A stretch of DNA of 64,000 nt from Pseudomonas sp. S35 (GTDB taxonomy: Bacteria > Pseudomonadota > Gammaproteobacteria > Pseudomonadales > Pseudomonadaceae): positions 2,232,001 to 2,296,000 of the forward strand of contig NZ_CP019431.1 in the NCBI RefSeq assembly GCF_009866765.1, written 5' to 3'. Every line of letters begins with the position of its first letter. Position 1 is the first letter of the stretch. The notes below the pieces were generated by a model. The model did no database searches, was not told where the DNA came from, and saw nothing but the letters and a program-made list of their open reading frames with translations. Shown in pieces: positions 1 to 7,402 of this stretch. A program made the translations under genes and the position numbers.

Positions 1-2
1 CA

Positions 3-515
3 GGGCGCAATATTTATTCGCTGTCGCGTGCCGGTTATTTGCCCACCGGGCTCTCGGTAACGCACCCAACCCGCAATACGCCGAATATTGCACTGGCCAC
101 GGGTGCTCTGGCGGCGCTGGGTATCCTGATGCTCTGCTGGTTTACGTTCGGTAAGGACAACAACCCACTGATGGGTGGAATCCTGGTGAGCATGATCGTG
201 TTCGCCGGCATGATTTCCTACATCCTGCAAAGCATCGCGTTCATTCGCCTCAAGCGCGCCTTCGCGGACTTGCCTCGGCCCTATCGCAGCCCGTACGGGA
301 TATTCGGCGCTGTTGCGGTCATTATCATTGCGACGGCGACCCTGATTTATCAGTTTCTCGATCCGCTCTATAAATGGACGGCCTTGGCCGCTGCCTGCTG
401 GTACCTGATCGGGATGGCTTATTTCGCGTTCTATCGTCGTCATCGCCTGGTGTTGTCACCGGAAGAAGCATTCGCCGTGAGTGGCGGTCGTGAAGGAAAC
501 CCAAACAATGACTAG
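3..515 (+). CDS. APC-family permease, C-terminal part (ethanolamine-permease-like)
   Basis: The reading frame is open from the window edge, so the start lies outside; 170 residues are visible. They begin GRNIYSLSRAGYLP, the conserved stretch of APC-superfamily transporters just before the last membrane helices, followed by about four hydrophobic segments and a charged tail. The closest remembered family is the ethanolamine permease group of pseudomonads, but an amino-acid substrate is equally possible. The stop overlaps the start of the following dehydrogenase gene by 8 nt, so the two are probably translationally coupled. A TTG inside this frame at 39 is not a true start, because the homologous sequence continues upstream of it. 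Confidence 0.8.
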   Translation, partial: GRNIYSLSRAGYLPTGLSVTHPTRNTPNIALATGALAALGILMLCWFTFGKDNNPLMGGILVSMIVFAGMISYILQSIAFIRLKRAFADLPRPYRSPYGIFGAVAVIIIATATLIYQFLDPLYKWTALAAACWYLIGMAYFAFYRRHRLVLSPEEAFAVSGGREGNPNND

Positions 516-1299
516 TGTCGAATTGTCCAAAGGCAAGGGCCGTCTGGCCGGCAAAGCGGCCATTATCACCGGCGGCGCCGGTGGCTGCGGCGCTGCCGCA
601 AGCCGCTTGTTCGCGGTCGAAGGGGCCAAGGTGATCATCATCGATCTGAACGGCGAGGCCGCCGCCGACCTGGCTGCACAGATCAATGCCGAAGGCGGCC
701 AAGCCTTGGGGCTGGGCGCCGACGTCTCGCAAGGCGTTCAGGTTCGCGAGGCGGTCGCTCGGGGGCTGGCGGAATTCGGCCAGGCGGATGTGCTTTTCAA
801 CCACGCGGGTACCTTGATCGTGAAACCTTTTCTGGACGTACAGGAGCATGAGTGGGACTGGCTCATGGCCGTCAACGTCAAGAGCATGTACCTGGTCACT
901 CAGGCCGTGCTGCCACAAATGCTTGCCAAGGGTGCGGGAAGCATCGTGTGTACCTCGTCGATCTCCGCGCAGTACGCCACCCCTGGCGAGGTGGTGTACA
1001 ACGCCAGCAAGGGCGCATGCCAGATGTTCGCGCGCGCGATTGCCGTCGAGTTTCGTGACCGTGGTATCCGTTGTAACGCGGTGGCCCCTGGATTTATCCG
1101 CACCCCTCACGGCGAGCGCGAAATGCGCGATTTGCAACGGATGGGCGTGGATGCCAGCGAGGCGGCGATCAGCCTGCAGCAAGGGCGGCTGTGCGAGCCC
1201 GAAGAGGTCGCGCGTGCCGCGTTGTTTTTAGCCAGCGATGACGCTTCATTTGTCAGTGGCACGCAGCTGTTTGTGGACAACGGTTTTTCTGCTGTTTAA
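508..1299 (+). CDS. SDR-family NAD(P)-dependent oxidoreductase
   Basis: A 263-residue classical short-chain dehydrogenase. The Rossmann glycine motif TGGAGGCG lies near residue 22, the structural NHAG motif near 92, the catalytic serine in TSSIS near 143, and the catalytic pair YNASK near 160. The C-terminal VSGTQLFVDNGFSAV is the usual end of the family. I chose the ATG at 508, which has AAGGAA upstream and overlaps the permease stop, over the in-frame GTG at 481. The substrate cannot be read from the sequence. Linkage to a permease and a LuxR regulator suggests catabolism of the permease substrate, which is inference. Confidence 0.9.
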   Translation: MTSVELSKGKGRLAGKAAIITGGAGGCGAAASRLFAVEGAKVIIIDLNGEAAADLAAQINAEGGQALGLGADVSQGVQVREAVARGLAEFGQADVLFNHAGTLIVKPFLDVQEHEWDWLMAVNVKSMYLVTQAVLPQMLAKGAGSIVCTSSISAQYATPGEVVYNASKGACQMFARAIAVEFRDRGIRCNAVAPGFIRTPHGEREMRDLQRMGVDASEAAISLQQGRLCEPEEVARAALFLASDDASFVSGTQLFVDNGFSAV

Positions 1300-1390
1300 G
1301 CAGGCGTGGCAAGAAATATGCTTGCTCTTTATCGCTGGTTCAGCCCTGCGCTCACTAAGGGGGCGCATCAGATAAAGACAAGCGGATAGC

Positions 1391-1677
1391 ATGGCAACTT
1401 CAGTTCCGGATGGCGGATATGGCATGGATGCCGTGCCCGTCCTTGACGCATGGCACTCGGCGACGCCCGGTTTGGTCGCACTGTTGCAGGCAGAGGGCTT
1501 TGCGCAAAAAGTGGATGAAGCGCTGTGGGCCATGGTCAATTTCGACCAAAGCTGCGTGCTGTTCTACCCAACGGACGGCGCGCCCGTGTTACTGCACGAC
1601 AACCTGCAAGGCATTGGCGAGCCGGGTGCGATGCACAGCTATCTCAACGGCACGTATTTGCTGGACCCGGTCTACAC
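1391..1677 (+). pseudogene. LuxR-family regulator, N-terminal fragment (3' part lost)
   Basis: About 95 residues resemble the N-terminal sensing domain of LuxR-type regulators that Pseudomonas carries beside permease/dehydrogenase operons, ending in the typical YLNGTYLLDPVY. Recognisable sequence stops at about nucleotide 1677, and the frame then runs a few unrelated codons to a stop at 1705. No HTH domain follows, and no matching second half is seen elsewhere in the window. The break coincides with the truncated end of the opposite-strand CHAD gene, so one recombination event probably ended both. The product is predicted to be non-functional. Confidence 0.7.
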
Positions 1678-2498
1678 TGTTCTGCTGAGACTTTTCTTTG
1701 CCTAGCTTCCCAAGTAGCAGCTTTCTTTTTTTCTACGATCTTGGGAAGTAGCGCCCTTAGCTTCTTCATTTCGTATTCGGCCTGAATGAGTTTTTCAGTC
1801 GATGCTTCCTCCCACCGGGGAACCAGGGGGATAAGGTCGCGCTCGCGCTGGGCTGTCAGGCGCCACTGGAAATGGTCATGCCAAGAGCCTAAAGCCGACT
1901 GCACTGCTTTCAAGGATTTCGCTGCCTGCTTTGAAAGGGGCGATAGATCAGAAAAAGCTTCAGTCAGATATCGCGTGCGCTTGACCAGAATTCTCAGTTC
2001 ATGCCGGTCATACTGATCATCATCTAGCGCGAGATGAAGTCGGTCGATTTGTTTGGTTAGCGACTTTTCGATAATTTGCTTAAGCACTGCTGAGTCATTG
2101 CCCAGTGCGGAGGCCCTGAATATTGACGGCCACTGATCCAATTCCTCAAAAAACTGGTTTAGCGTCTGGTGCCTCGCTATCACTTTGTGAACGGCCTTAA
2201 GTCGAACACGTCGTTCAGTTGCCGCGTGAGAAAAACCTTGTTTCTCAAGCTCGCCCACCATTACCTCGAGATCTCGCGCTGGCGTCGTAAGGCGACCGAG
2301 ATCTGCTGATGCCTCTCGGAGTCCATTCATCCCTTGCAGGTTTTTCAAAGGCATCAATAGGCTACGGATTTGCCTGATAGCAATTCGCAGGTCATGAAGA
2401 GCCTCGGGATCTGTTTGGTGCTCTAGCCTGGCCCTAGAGTGGAAGAGCGCGACTTCGAGTCTGAGAATCTCTTGGATGTATCTGTCTATAAAAGACAT
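1677..2498 (-). pseudogene. CHAD-domain protein, 3'-truncated
   Basis: The ORF runs from 2498 down to a stop at 1644, but its last dozen residues are read through into the LuxR remnant. The rest is a CHAD protein: all-helical, with conserved basic and histidine positions (ALHDLRIAIRQIRSLL near residue 33, RHELRILVKRTRYL near 164). CHAD proteins bind polyphosphate and often associate with polyP granules. Over 270 residues are intact, close to a complete domain, so some activity is possible even though the native C-terminus is missing. Its base composition looks less GC-rich than the flanking core genes, consistent with transfer. Confidence 0.7.
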
Positions 2499-2696
2499 GA
2501 AAACCCCCTCATGAGTTTAGGCAAACCCGAATCTACCAGAAACGCAATTTAAATACAGACAGCGGCCACATAACTGCCCTCGGCCACGCTGTCGTTGAAG
2601 TTGAAAAGATCACGAAGCAGTTTTTTATTCATGAGCTTGTTTGCTATCGCTCGGCGCTTGATCACGATCCTCAAGACTATAATCTCGAACTACTTG

Positions 2697-3868
2697 GGAA
2701 GCTCTGAACAAGCCTCCCCATATCGGCGACACTATCAGGATCTGGCGAGATACATGACGCAGCTGAGCTTCTCCGACGCCGAGCATTCCGGTAAGCGCAA
2801 GCGGACGCGCCGCGAGGTGTTCCTTGCGCAGATGGACCAAGTGGTGCCGTGGAGCGCGTTGCTGTCGCAGATCGAGCCTCACTACCCGAAGGCCGGCCGA
2901 GGCCGCCATCCGTATGGGCTGGAGACGATGTTGCGCATCCACTTCTTGCAGCAGTGGTATGCGTTGAGCGACCCGTCGATGGAGGAGGCGCTGTATGAGA
3001 TCGCCTCGATGCGTCAGTTTGCGCGGTTGTCGTTGCCGGAGGCGATACCGGATGAGACGACGATCCTCAACTTCCGGCATTTGCTGGAACGGCATGGGTT
3101 GGCGCCGAAGCTGCTTGAGGCGGCGAACCGGCACCTTCAAGGCAAGGGATTGTTGCTGCGGCAGGGAACGATCATGGACGCCACGATCATCGAGGCGCCG
3201 AGTTCGACGAAGAACAGCAGCGGCACGCGCGATCCGGCGATGCACCAGACCAAGAAAGGCCAGCAGTGGTTCTTCGGGATGAAGGCGCACATCGGGGTGG
3301 ATCGGGACTCGGGTCTGGTGCACACGGTGGTGTCGACCGCGGCGAACGTGGCCGACGTGACGCAGGCGCAGAAGCTGCTGCACGGCAAGGAGCGCGAGGT
3401 CTACGCCGATGCGGGGTATACCGGGGCGGACAAGCGCGAGAAACTGAAGGGCAAGCGCGTGTGCTGGAACATTGCCGAGCGGCGGAGCCGGATCAGGGCG
3501 CTGCCGGAAGGCGAGTTGAAGACCCTGAGCGGATTCGTCGAGCACCTGACGGCCAAGGTGCGGGCGCGGTTGGAGCATCCGTTCCGGGTGATCAAGCGGC
3601 AGTTCGGCCACCGAAAGGTGCGCTATCGGGGGCTGGCCAAGAACGATGCGCAGTTGAACGTGCTGTTTGCGTTGTCGAACCTGTGGATGGCGCGCAGGCA
3701 CTTGTTGGCGATGACTGGGAAGATGCGCCCGCGTGCTGGAAAGAACGGAGTTTTCAGCACGTTACGGCCTGAAATGGCCTGGATGAGGGGAAAGATGCGC
3801 ATTCATTGATCGGCCAACCACCAGCATCCGATCACGCCGCTCAGGTCGGTGGCTTGTTCAGACCTTCC
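2697..3868 (+). mobile_element. IS5-family insertion sequence with 4-bp target duplication
   Basis: The left end starts GGAAGCTCTGAACAAGCC at 2697. The right end, read on the minus strand from 3868, is GGAAGGTCTGAACAAGCC, so 17 of 18 terminal bases match. The sequence CTTG lies directly outside both ends (2693-2696 and 3869-3872), a clean 4-bp duplication typical of the IS5 group. The element is 1172 bp and carries one full transposase gene. Intact ends, ORF and duplication suggest a recent and possibly still mobile copy. Confidence 0.9.
2754..3809 (+). CDS. IS5-family DDE transposase
   Basis: 351 residues. The N-terminal DUF772-like region covers about residues 1-120 ([21 protein letters not shown], then a [14 protein letters not shown] segment). 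The DDE catalytic domain follows: first Asp in [12 protein letters not shown], second in [13 protein letters not shown], and Glu in [16 protein letters not shown], followed by the [10 protein letters not shown] motif common to the IS5 group. The ATG at 2754 lies 57 bp inside the left end. The frame stays open upstream to 2595, but that extension would begin outside the element, so it was rejected. No internal stop or frameshift is visible. Confidence 0.93.
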   Translation: MTQLSFSDAEHSGKRKRTRREVFLAQMDQVVPWSALLSQIEPHYPKAGRGRHPYGLETMLRIHFLQQWYALSDPSMEEALYEIASMRQFARLSLPEAIPDETTILNFRHLLERHGLAPKLLEAANRHLQGKGLLLRQGTIMDATIIEAPSSTKNSSGTRDPAMHQTKKGQQWFFGMKAHIGVDRDSGLVHTVVSTAANVADVTQAQKLLHGKEREVYADAGYTGADKREKLKGKRVCWNIAERRSRIRALPEGELKTLSGFVEHLTAKVRARLEHPFRVIKRQFGHRKVRYRGLAKNDAQLNVLFALSNLWMARRHLLAMTGKMRPRAGKNGVFSTLRPEMAWMRGKMRIH

Positions 3869-4093
3869 CTTGGGCGATGCGCAGGTGGTAGTCATCGAAA
3901 ATCTGCCTACGGCCTGCTGATTGGGCCGCACGATGCAGTTCAAGGCCGCGCCACCGCTTGATAGGTGTTGATAAAACTCGCCTCCTGAACCCCATCGGAG
4001 GACCGAGCATGACCTTCAATACCGCTGCCTTGATGCTGCTCATCGTCCACAAAAAATGGAAGGGGATGGGCTTGTATCACCCATGCATTTTCA

Positions 4094-4717
4094 TCAGGGA
4101 TGAGCTTGAGACAGATACGAGTGGATCATCGCCACAAGTTCACGCCTCAACTCTGCAGACTTCAATGCCTTGGTCCGGGCAGCTTTGTGAATCACGCCCT
4201 CCACTGCTGCGGAAAGCACCTGTACCACCACCTCCAACGACGGATCGTTTCGACGACCTGAGAGCGCAACGAGTGCTCTATACCGCTCCAGATATTCGGC
4301 TTCGAAGGCGCGATCTGCGGATCGCTGCCCTGCATCCACCGGCACTTCATCGAGCAGTACGCGATGAAGGGCAGAGTGAACGCCGTGTGCCGCGATCATG
4401 CCATCAACGAGTTCATCGACGAGCTGATCCAGCGGCTGCCCTTCTTGGCCAAGGCCTCGCATAACGGCCAGCACGTCGTCGAGGTGGCGGTGGCGGATGG
4501 CGTCGACAAGCGCAAGCTTGTCAGGGAAGTATTGGTAGAGAGATCCGATGCTGACGCCCGCAACTTCAGCGACCTCGTTGGTGGTGAAGCCCGCCCAACC
4601 ATGGTCGCCCAAAACGCGAGCCCCGGCGCGAACGATGATCTCGACGGTGGCCCGGGAGCGCGCCTGGCGTGGCTCTTTACGCATCGAAGACCGTGGCCTT
4701 GGAACGCGAGTAGACAT
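4094..4717 (-). CDS. TetR/AcrR-family transcriptional regulator
   Basis: 207 residues with an N-terminal TetR HTH: ARVLGDHGWAGFTTNEVAEVAG then VSIGSLYQYFPDKLALVDAI around residues 32-75, including the hallmark GSLYQYFPDK. The remainder is the helical ligand-binding/dimerisation domain. It is divergently transcribed from the DinB-family gene 69 bp away, with an inverted repeat GAATGTG/CACATTC between them, the normal layout for a regulator that represses itself and its neighbour. A second in-frame ATG (MRKEPRQARS, residue 12) could be the true start. The ligand is unknown. Confidence 0.88.
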   Translation of the reverse strand: MSTRVPRPRSSMRKEPRQARSRATVEIIVRAGARVLGDHGWAGFTTNEVAEVAGVSIGSLYQYFPDKLALVDAIRHRHLDDVLAVMRGLGQEGQPLDQLVDELVDGMIAAHGVHSALHRVLLDEVPVDAGQRSADRAFEAEYLERYRALVALSGRRNDPSLEVVVQVLSAAVEGVIHKAARTKALKSAELRRELVAMIHSYLSQAHP

Positions 4718-4735
4718 CTGGAACGATCCTCACAA

Positions 4736-4760
4736 GAATGTGTACATCGTACTCACATTC
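4736..4760. promoter_or_regulatory. Probable TetR operator between tetR-like and dinB-like genes
   Basis: The perfect 7-bp arms GAATGTG (4736-4742) and CACATTC (4754-4760) flank an 11-bp centre that itself contains GTAC...GTAC. The site lies in the 69-bp divergent promoter region, 27 bp before the DinB-like start. It is the only clear palindrome there. Binding is inferred. Confidence 0.6.
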
Positions 4761-4786
4761 TCGAACAGGAAAAGGACACCCGACAG

Positions 4787-5344
4787 ATGAGTTCCCTTGC
4801 ACTGCTGCGCACCCTGTTCAACTACCGCGCTTGGGCCAACGCTGAACTCCTAGAGAAAATGGAGGGCTTCGATGCCGACCTTCACGAACTGGATCGAGAG
4901 GCAGCGTTGCGGTTGTTGAACCATACCCTCGTCGTCGATCAGATCTTTGCGGCGCACCTCGTTGGCATCGATCATGGATTAACTGCGGACAACACAACGG
5001 AAACGCCCTTATTGCAGGATCTACGTGTAGCTCTGACGGCATCCGATCAGTGGTACGGGAACTACCTGGAAACGGTGACGACGGAGCAGCTGTCAGAGTC
5101 GATTCCCTTCGTGTTCACGGATGGCGACAAGGGGAGCATGTCGAGAGAGGAGATGCTGATCCACCTTGTCACGCACATCGTTTACCACCGTGGCGAAGTC
5201 GGGCGCATCATGTCGAGGCTATCTCTTCCTTTGCCGTGGGACACCTTTGCGGTATATCTCCATCGGACAGAGCCGTCACGCCGTCTGGCTACACGTCCCC
5301 CTGCAGCACGGATTAAGGGACCTTGCTCTTCCACCGAATGGTAA
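4787..5344 (+). CDS. DinB-family (DUF664-like) metal-binding protein
   Basis: 185 residues. The N-terminal FNYRAWANAELL and the C-terminal HLVTHIVYHRGEVGRIM carry the histidines that, with HTLVVDQIF earlier, make the three-His metal site of the DinB four-helix bundle. Such proteins are often mycothiol/bacillithiol-type or uncharacterised transferases; in pseudomonads the substrate is unknown. The native family usually ends soon after WDTFAVYLHRTEP. Here about 20 unrelated-looking residues follow, so the 3' end may have been altered by recombination. The gene is probably controlled by the divergent TetR protein through the site at 4736-4760. Confidence 0.8.
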   Translation: MSSLALLRTLFNYRAWANAELLEKMEGFDADLHELDREAALRLLNHTLVVDQIFAAHLVGIDHGLTADNTTETPLLQDLRVALTASDQWYGNYLETVTTEQLSESIPFVFTDGDKGSMSREEMLIHLVTHIVYHRGEVGRIMSRLSLPLPWDTFAVYLHRTEPSRRLATRPPAARIKGPCSSTEW

Positions 5345-5669
5345 GCGCAAGCGTAGCGTCGAAGGCGCAGATTGATTGATACTGATACAGCAGAAAGAAG
5401 GTCCGTCGCATCCGCGCGATGAGGCGACGCATCGCATGGTTTCAGTGGCGATCAATCCGTCGCTTGCTCCATCATCGCTTGCAGCGCATCAATCAAGCCA
5501 GGTTCGAGGAACACGCATGCTCATCGACCGCGATCTGCAAGCTGAACACCGCGGCGAATACATTGCGCTTCAAGTGCGCCAGCTGGCGTGTCTGGTAAGC
5601 CTGTTCCGGCGAAAGGCGACCAATCCTTGACGACGAGCCGCTGCGTTTCGATCGTAGCTTCTGTAGGTG
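5345..5669. other. Decayed accessory DNA without a recognisable gene
   Basis: No frame here shows a family I recognise. A minus-strand ORF (5493-5717) and overlapping plus-strand ORFs are short and mutually contradictory. One minus-strand frame ends PGLIDALQAMMEQATD and looks like a protein C-terminus, but an upstream stop cuts it off from a start. The stretch is best read as remnants of earlier insertions. Confidence 0.4.
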
Positions 5670-5828
5670 ATGCGCTCTGCGTCCTTTGCGATGGCTTGGA
5701 TGGCAGTCCTTGAGCATTTAATGGAAGTCTTTGGACGAACTTTGTTGCCTTGGCTGGAAAACAAGGCTATAATTCAGGCCTTCGCTAAACACAGAGGCGA
5801 AGAAAGTGACTGGGAATCAATGACTTAG
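5670..5828 (+). CDS. Hypothetical 52-residue protein beside the tRNA-Gly scar
   Basis: An ATG at 5670 opens a 52-residue frame with plausible protein composition: a hydrophobic/aromatic first half (FAMAWMAVLEHLMEVFGRTLL) and a charged end (FAKHRGEESDWESMT). The stop at 5826-5828 lies 14 bp before the tRNA-Gly-like sequence. An in-frame TAG sits just upstream of the start and no strong ribosome site is seen, so it may be the C-terminus of a decayed gene rather than an active one. No family is recognised. Confidence 0.3.
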   Translation: MRSASFAMAWMAVLEHLMEVFGRTLLPWLENKAIIQAFAKHRGEESDWESMT

Positions 5829-5842
5829 CGCTCGAGTGCATG

Positions 5843-5859
5843 ACTCGTTTCCCGCTCCA
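5843..5859 (+). other. Displaced 3' end of a tRNA-Gly gene (candidate att scar)
   Basis: ACTCGTTTCCCGCTCCA matches the last 16 bases of Pseudomonas tRNA-Gly(GCC): part of the T stem, the acceptor strand TTCCCGC, discriminator U and CCA. The matching 5' half (GCGGGAA...) is absent; the upstream bases are unrelated. A terminator follows at once, as in tRNA operons. A tRNA 3' end left without its body is what a tRNA-targeting integrative element leaves at its far junction. Confidence 0.6.
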
Positions 5860-5872
5860 TATTCAAGAAAAA

Positions 5873-5898
5873 GCCACTCAAGCGAGTGGCTTTTTTTT
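5873..5898 (+). terminator. Rho-independent terminator after the tRNA-Gly fragment
   Basis: Stem GCCACTC/GAGTGGC (5873-5879 and 5884-5890) with a 4-nt loop, A-run before it and eight Ts after it. Together with the following GCCTGCGATTTGA it matches the 3' flank of the second tRNA-Val/Asp unit at 23982-24002. Confidence 0.8.
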
Positions 5899-6110
5899 GC
5901 CTGCGATTTGAGCAAAAGGGCTTCGGCCTCCTTTTGCATTCCAACAGGATTTCAGGTGCGCTTTGTGCTTGGCAAAGCCATCTGCTGCGCCGGTGATGTG
6001 GCAGATTTTGTAGGAATATTCTGTACTCTCCGAGAGGTGGATGCGTATTGGTCCCGCGGTCTCTACTCTGGCATGCCCATTTTCCCTGTTCACCTCAGAG
6101 AGCCGCCCGG

Positions 6111-7322
6111 ATGTTACAGCTGGACTTCTATTCAACCCTGGTCGCCGCGTCCCTAGTGCTTTTGCTTGGCCGTTGGCTGGTTGCCCGCATAGGTTTTTTG
6201 CGCACCTACAATATTCCCGAGCCGGTAGCCGGCGGCCTGTTGGTCGCCTTGGTGCTTTTGGCGCTGCGGGGCCTGGCCGATATCGAGGTACGCTTCGACC
6301 CTTCGTTGCAAACCCCGTTGATGCTGGCTTTTTTTGCCACCATTGGCCTGAACGCAGATTTCGCCAGTTTGAAGAAAGGCGGGCGCATCCTGGCGATTTT
6401 CCTGTTGGTCGTGACCACGCTGCTGGTGGTGCAGAACGCCATGGGCATCGCATTGGCCACGGCATTAGGGCTCGACCCGTTGATGGGCTTGCTCGCCGGT
6501 TCAGTGACGTTGTCCGGCGGACACGGTACGGGTGCCGCCTGGGGCACGGTGTTCAGCGAGAAGTATGGGGTGGCCTCCGCGTCGGAATTGGCGATCGCCT
6601 CCGCTACCTTCGGCTTGGTGCTCGGTGGCTTGATCGGCGGACCGGTTGCGCGCCTGCTGATCAAGCGGGTCCAGGTGCCTGGCGTCGAGCAGGTGCAGCC
6701 GCGCCTGCCCAAGGGCTTTGAGCAACCGCACCGGGAGCGTTTGATTACCCCGTTCTCATTTATCGAAACCCTGGCGTTGCTTGCGATCAGCCTGCAGGTC
6801 GGCACCTACCTCAATGGCGTCCTTCAAGGCACCGCGTTGGAGTTACCGACGTTCGTCTGTGTGCTGTTTGTCGGTGTGGTGCTGCGTAACGGCTTGTCGG
6901 CGCTGGGATGGCATCAGGTGTTCGAGCGCGAGGTATCGGTGCTGGGCAATGTCAGTCTGTCGTTGTTCCTGGCCATTGCCTTGATGTCCCTCAAGCTCTG
7001 GGACTTGGCAGCACTGGCATTACCGATTGTCATTCTGCTGGCTGCGCAGGCGTTGTTGATGGCGTTGTTCGCGATTTTCATCACGTTCCGGGTCATGGGC
7101 AGCAACTACGATGCGGCAGTGCTGGCGGCAGGGCATTGCGGGTTCGGGCTCGGCGCCACGCCGACGGCGATTGCCAACATGCAGGCGGTGACGCAACGCT
7201 TCGGCCCTTCGCAGATTGCGTTTCTGGTGGTGCCGATGGTGGGCGCGTTCTTTATCGATATCACCAATGCGGTGGTGATCAAGCTGTATCTGGCGCTGCC
7301 GTTCCTGGGCGCAGCGGGTTGA
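6111..7322 (+). CDS. gltS: Sodium/glutamate symporter GltS
   Basis: 403 residues, the usual length for GltS (E. coli about 401). It has roughly ten membrane segments with the family features near the ends of the two halves: GLNADFASLKKGG, SGGHGTGAAWG (re-entrant loop 1, around residue 135), and GHCGFGLGATPTAIANM (loop 2, around residue 340). It takes up glutamate with Na+. The start MLQLDFYSTLVAA fits the family N-terminus; the longer frame beginning at 6048 adds a soluble, non-homologous stretch and was rejected. It stands alone, downstream of the accessory block. Confidence 0.93.
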   Translation: MLQLDFYSTLVAASLVLLLGRWLVARIGFLRTYNIPEPVAGGLLVALVLLALRGLADIEVRFDPSLQTPLMLAFFATIGLNADFASLKKGGRILAIFLLVVTTLLVVQNAMGIALATALGLDPLMGLLAGSVTLSGGHGTGAAWGTVFSEKYGVASASELAIASATFGLVLGGLIGGPVARLLIKRVQVPGVEQVQPRLPKGFEQPHRERLITPFSFIETLALLAISLQVGTYLNGVLQGTALELPTFVCVLFVGVVLRNGLSALGWHQVFEREVSVLGNVSLSLFLAIALMSLKLWDLAALALPIVILLAAQALLMALFAIFITFRVMGSNYDAAVLAAGHCGFGLGATPTAIANMQAVTQRFGPSQIAFLVVPMVGAFFIDITNAVVIKLYLALPFLGAAG

Positions 7323-7346
7323 TGCGTTAGCCCGTGGGTCACACAC

Positions 7347-7375
7347 AAAAACGCCGATCAGCAATGATCGGCGTT
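7347..7375 (-). terminator. Terminator between gltS and the convergent peptidase gene
   Basis: Stem AACGCCGATC/GATCGGCGTT (7350-7359, 7366-7375). On the minus strand it is followed by TTTTGTG, so it best serves the peptidase gene; in the plus direction the T-run is weak. Confidence 0.7.
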
Positions 7376-7402
7376 GATTGTTGAGGGTTGCTTCGGCCGC
7401 TA

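Larger units (their letters stand above)
2625..4052 (-). pseudogene. Small ORF split by the IS5-family element
   Basis: If the IS (2697-3868) and one CTTG copy are removed, the minus-strand frame from 4052 reads across the junction without a shift to a stop at 2625, giving 83 residues. The joined part includes RRQIFDDYHLRIAQ followed by [12 protein letters not shown]. The exact in-frame rejoining supports an ORF that existed before insertion, though no family is recognised and the first 20 residues may not be coding. The plus strand of the same joined DNA is also open, so the coding strand is not certain. Confidence 0.35.

Noticed and set aside
2625..3701. 358-codon minus-strand ORF across the IS
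   Set aside because: Arg/Gln/Leu-rich antisense of the transposase; only its last 24 codons, outside the IS, are kept as part of the split ORF.
5800..5859. Complete tRNA gene ending at 5859
   Set aside because: Only the 3' acceptor and part of the T stem match; no D arm, anticodon arm or 5' acceptor strand is present.
5912..5937. GCAAAAGG/CCTTTTGC hairpin as a terminator
   Set aside because: There is no T-run on either side; it is left as an unassigned stem in the gltS leader.
5878..6465. 195-codon minus-strand ORF upstream of gltS
   Set aside because: It runs through the terminator and the gltS 5' end antisense, with no family features.
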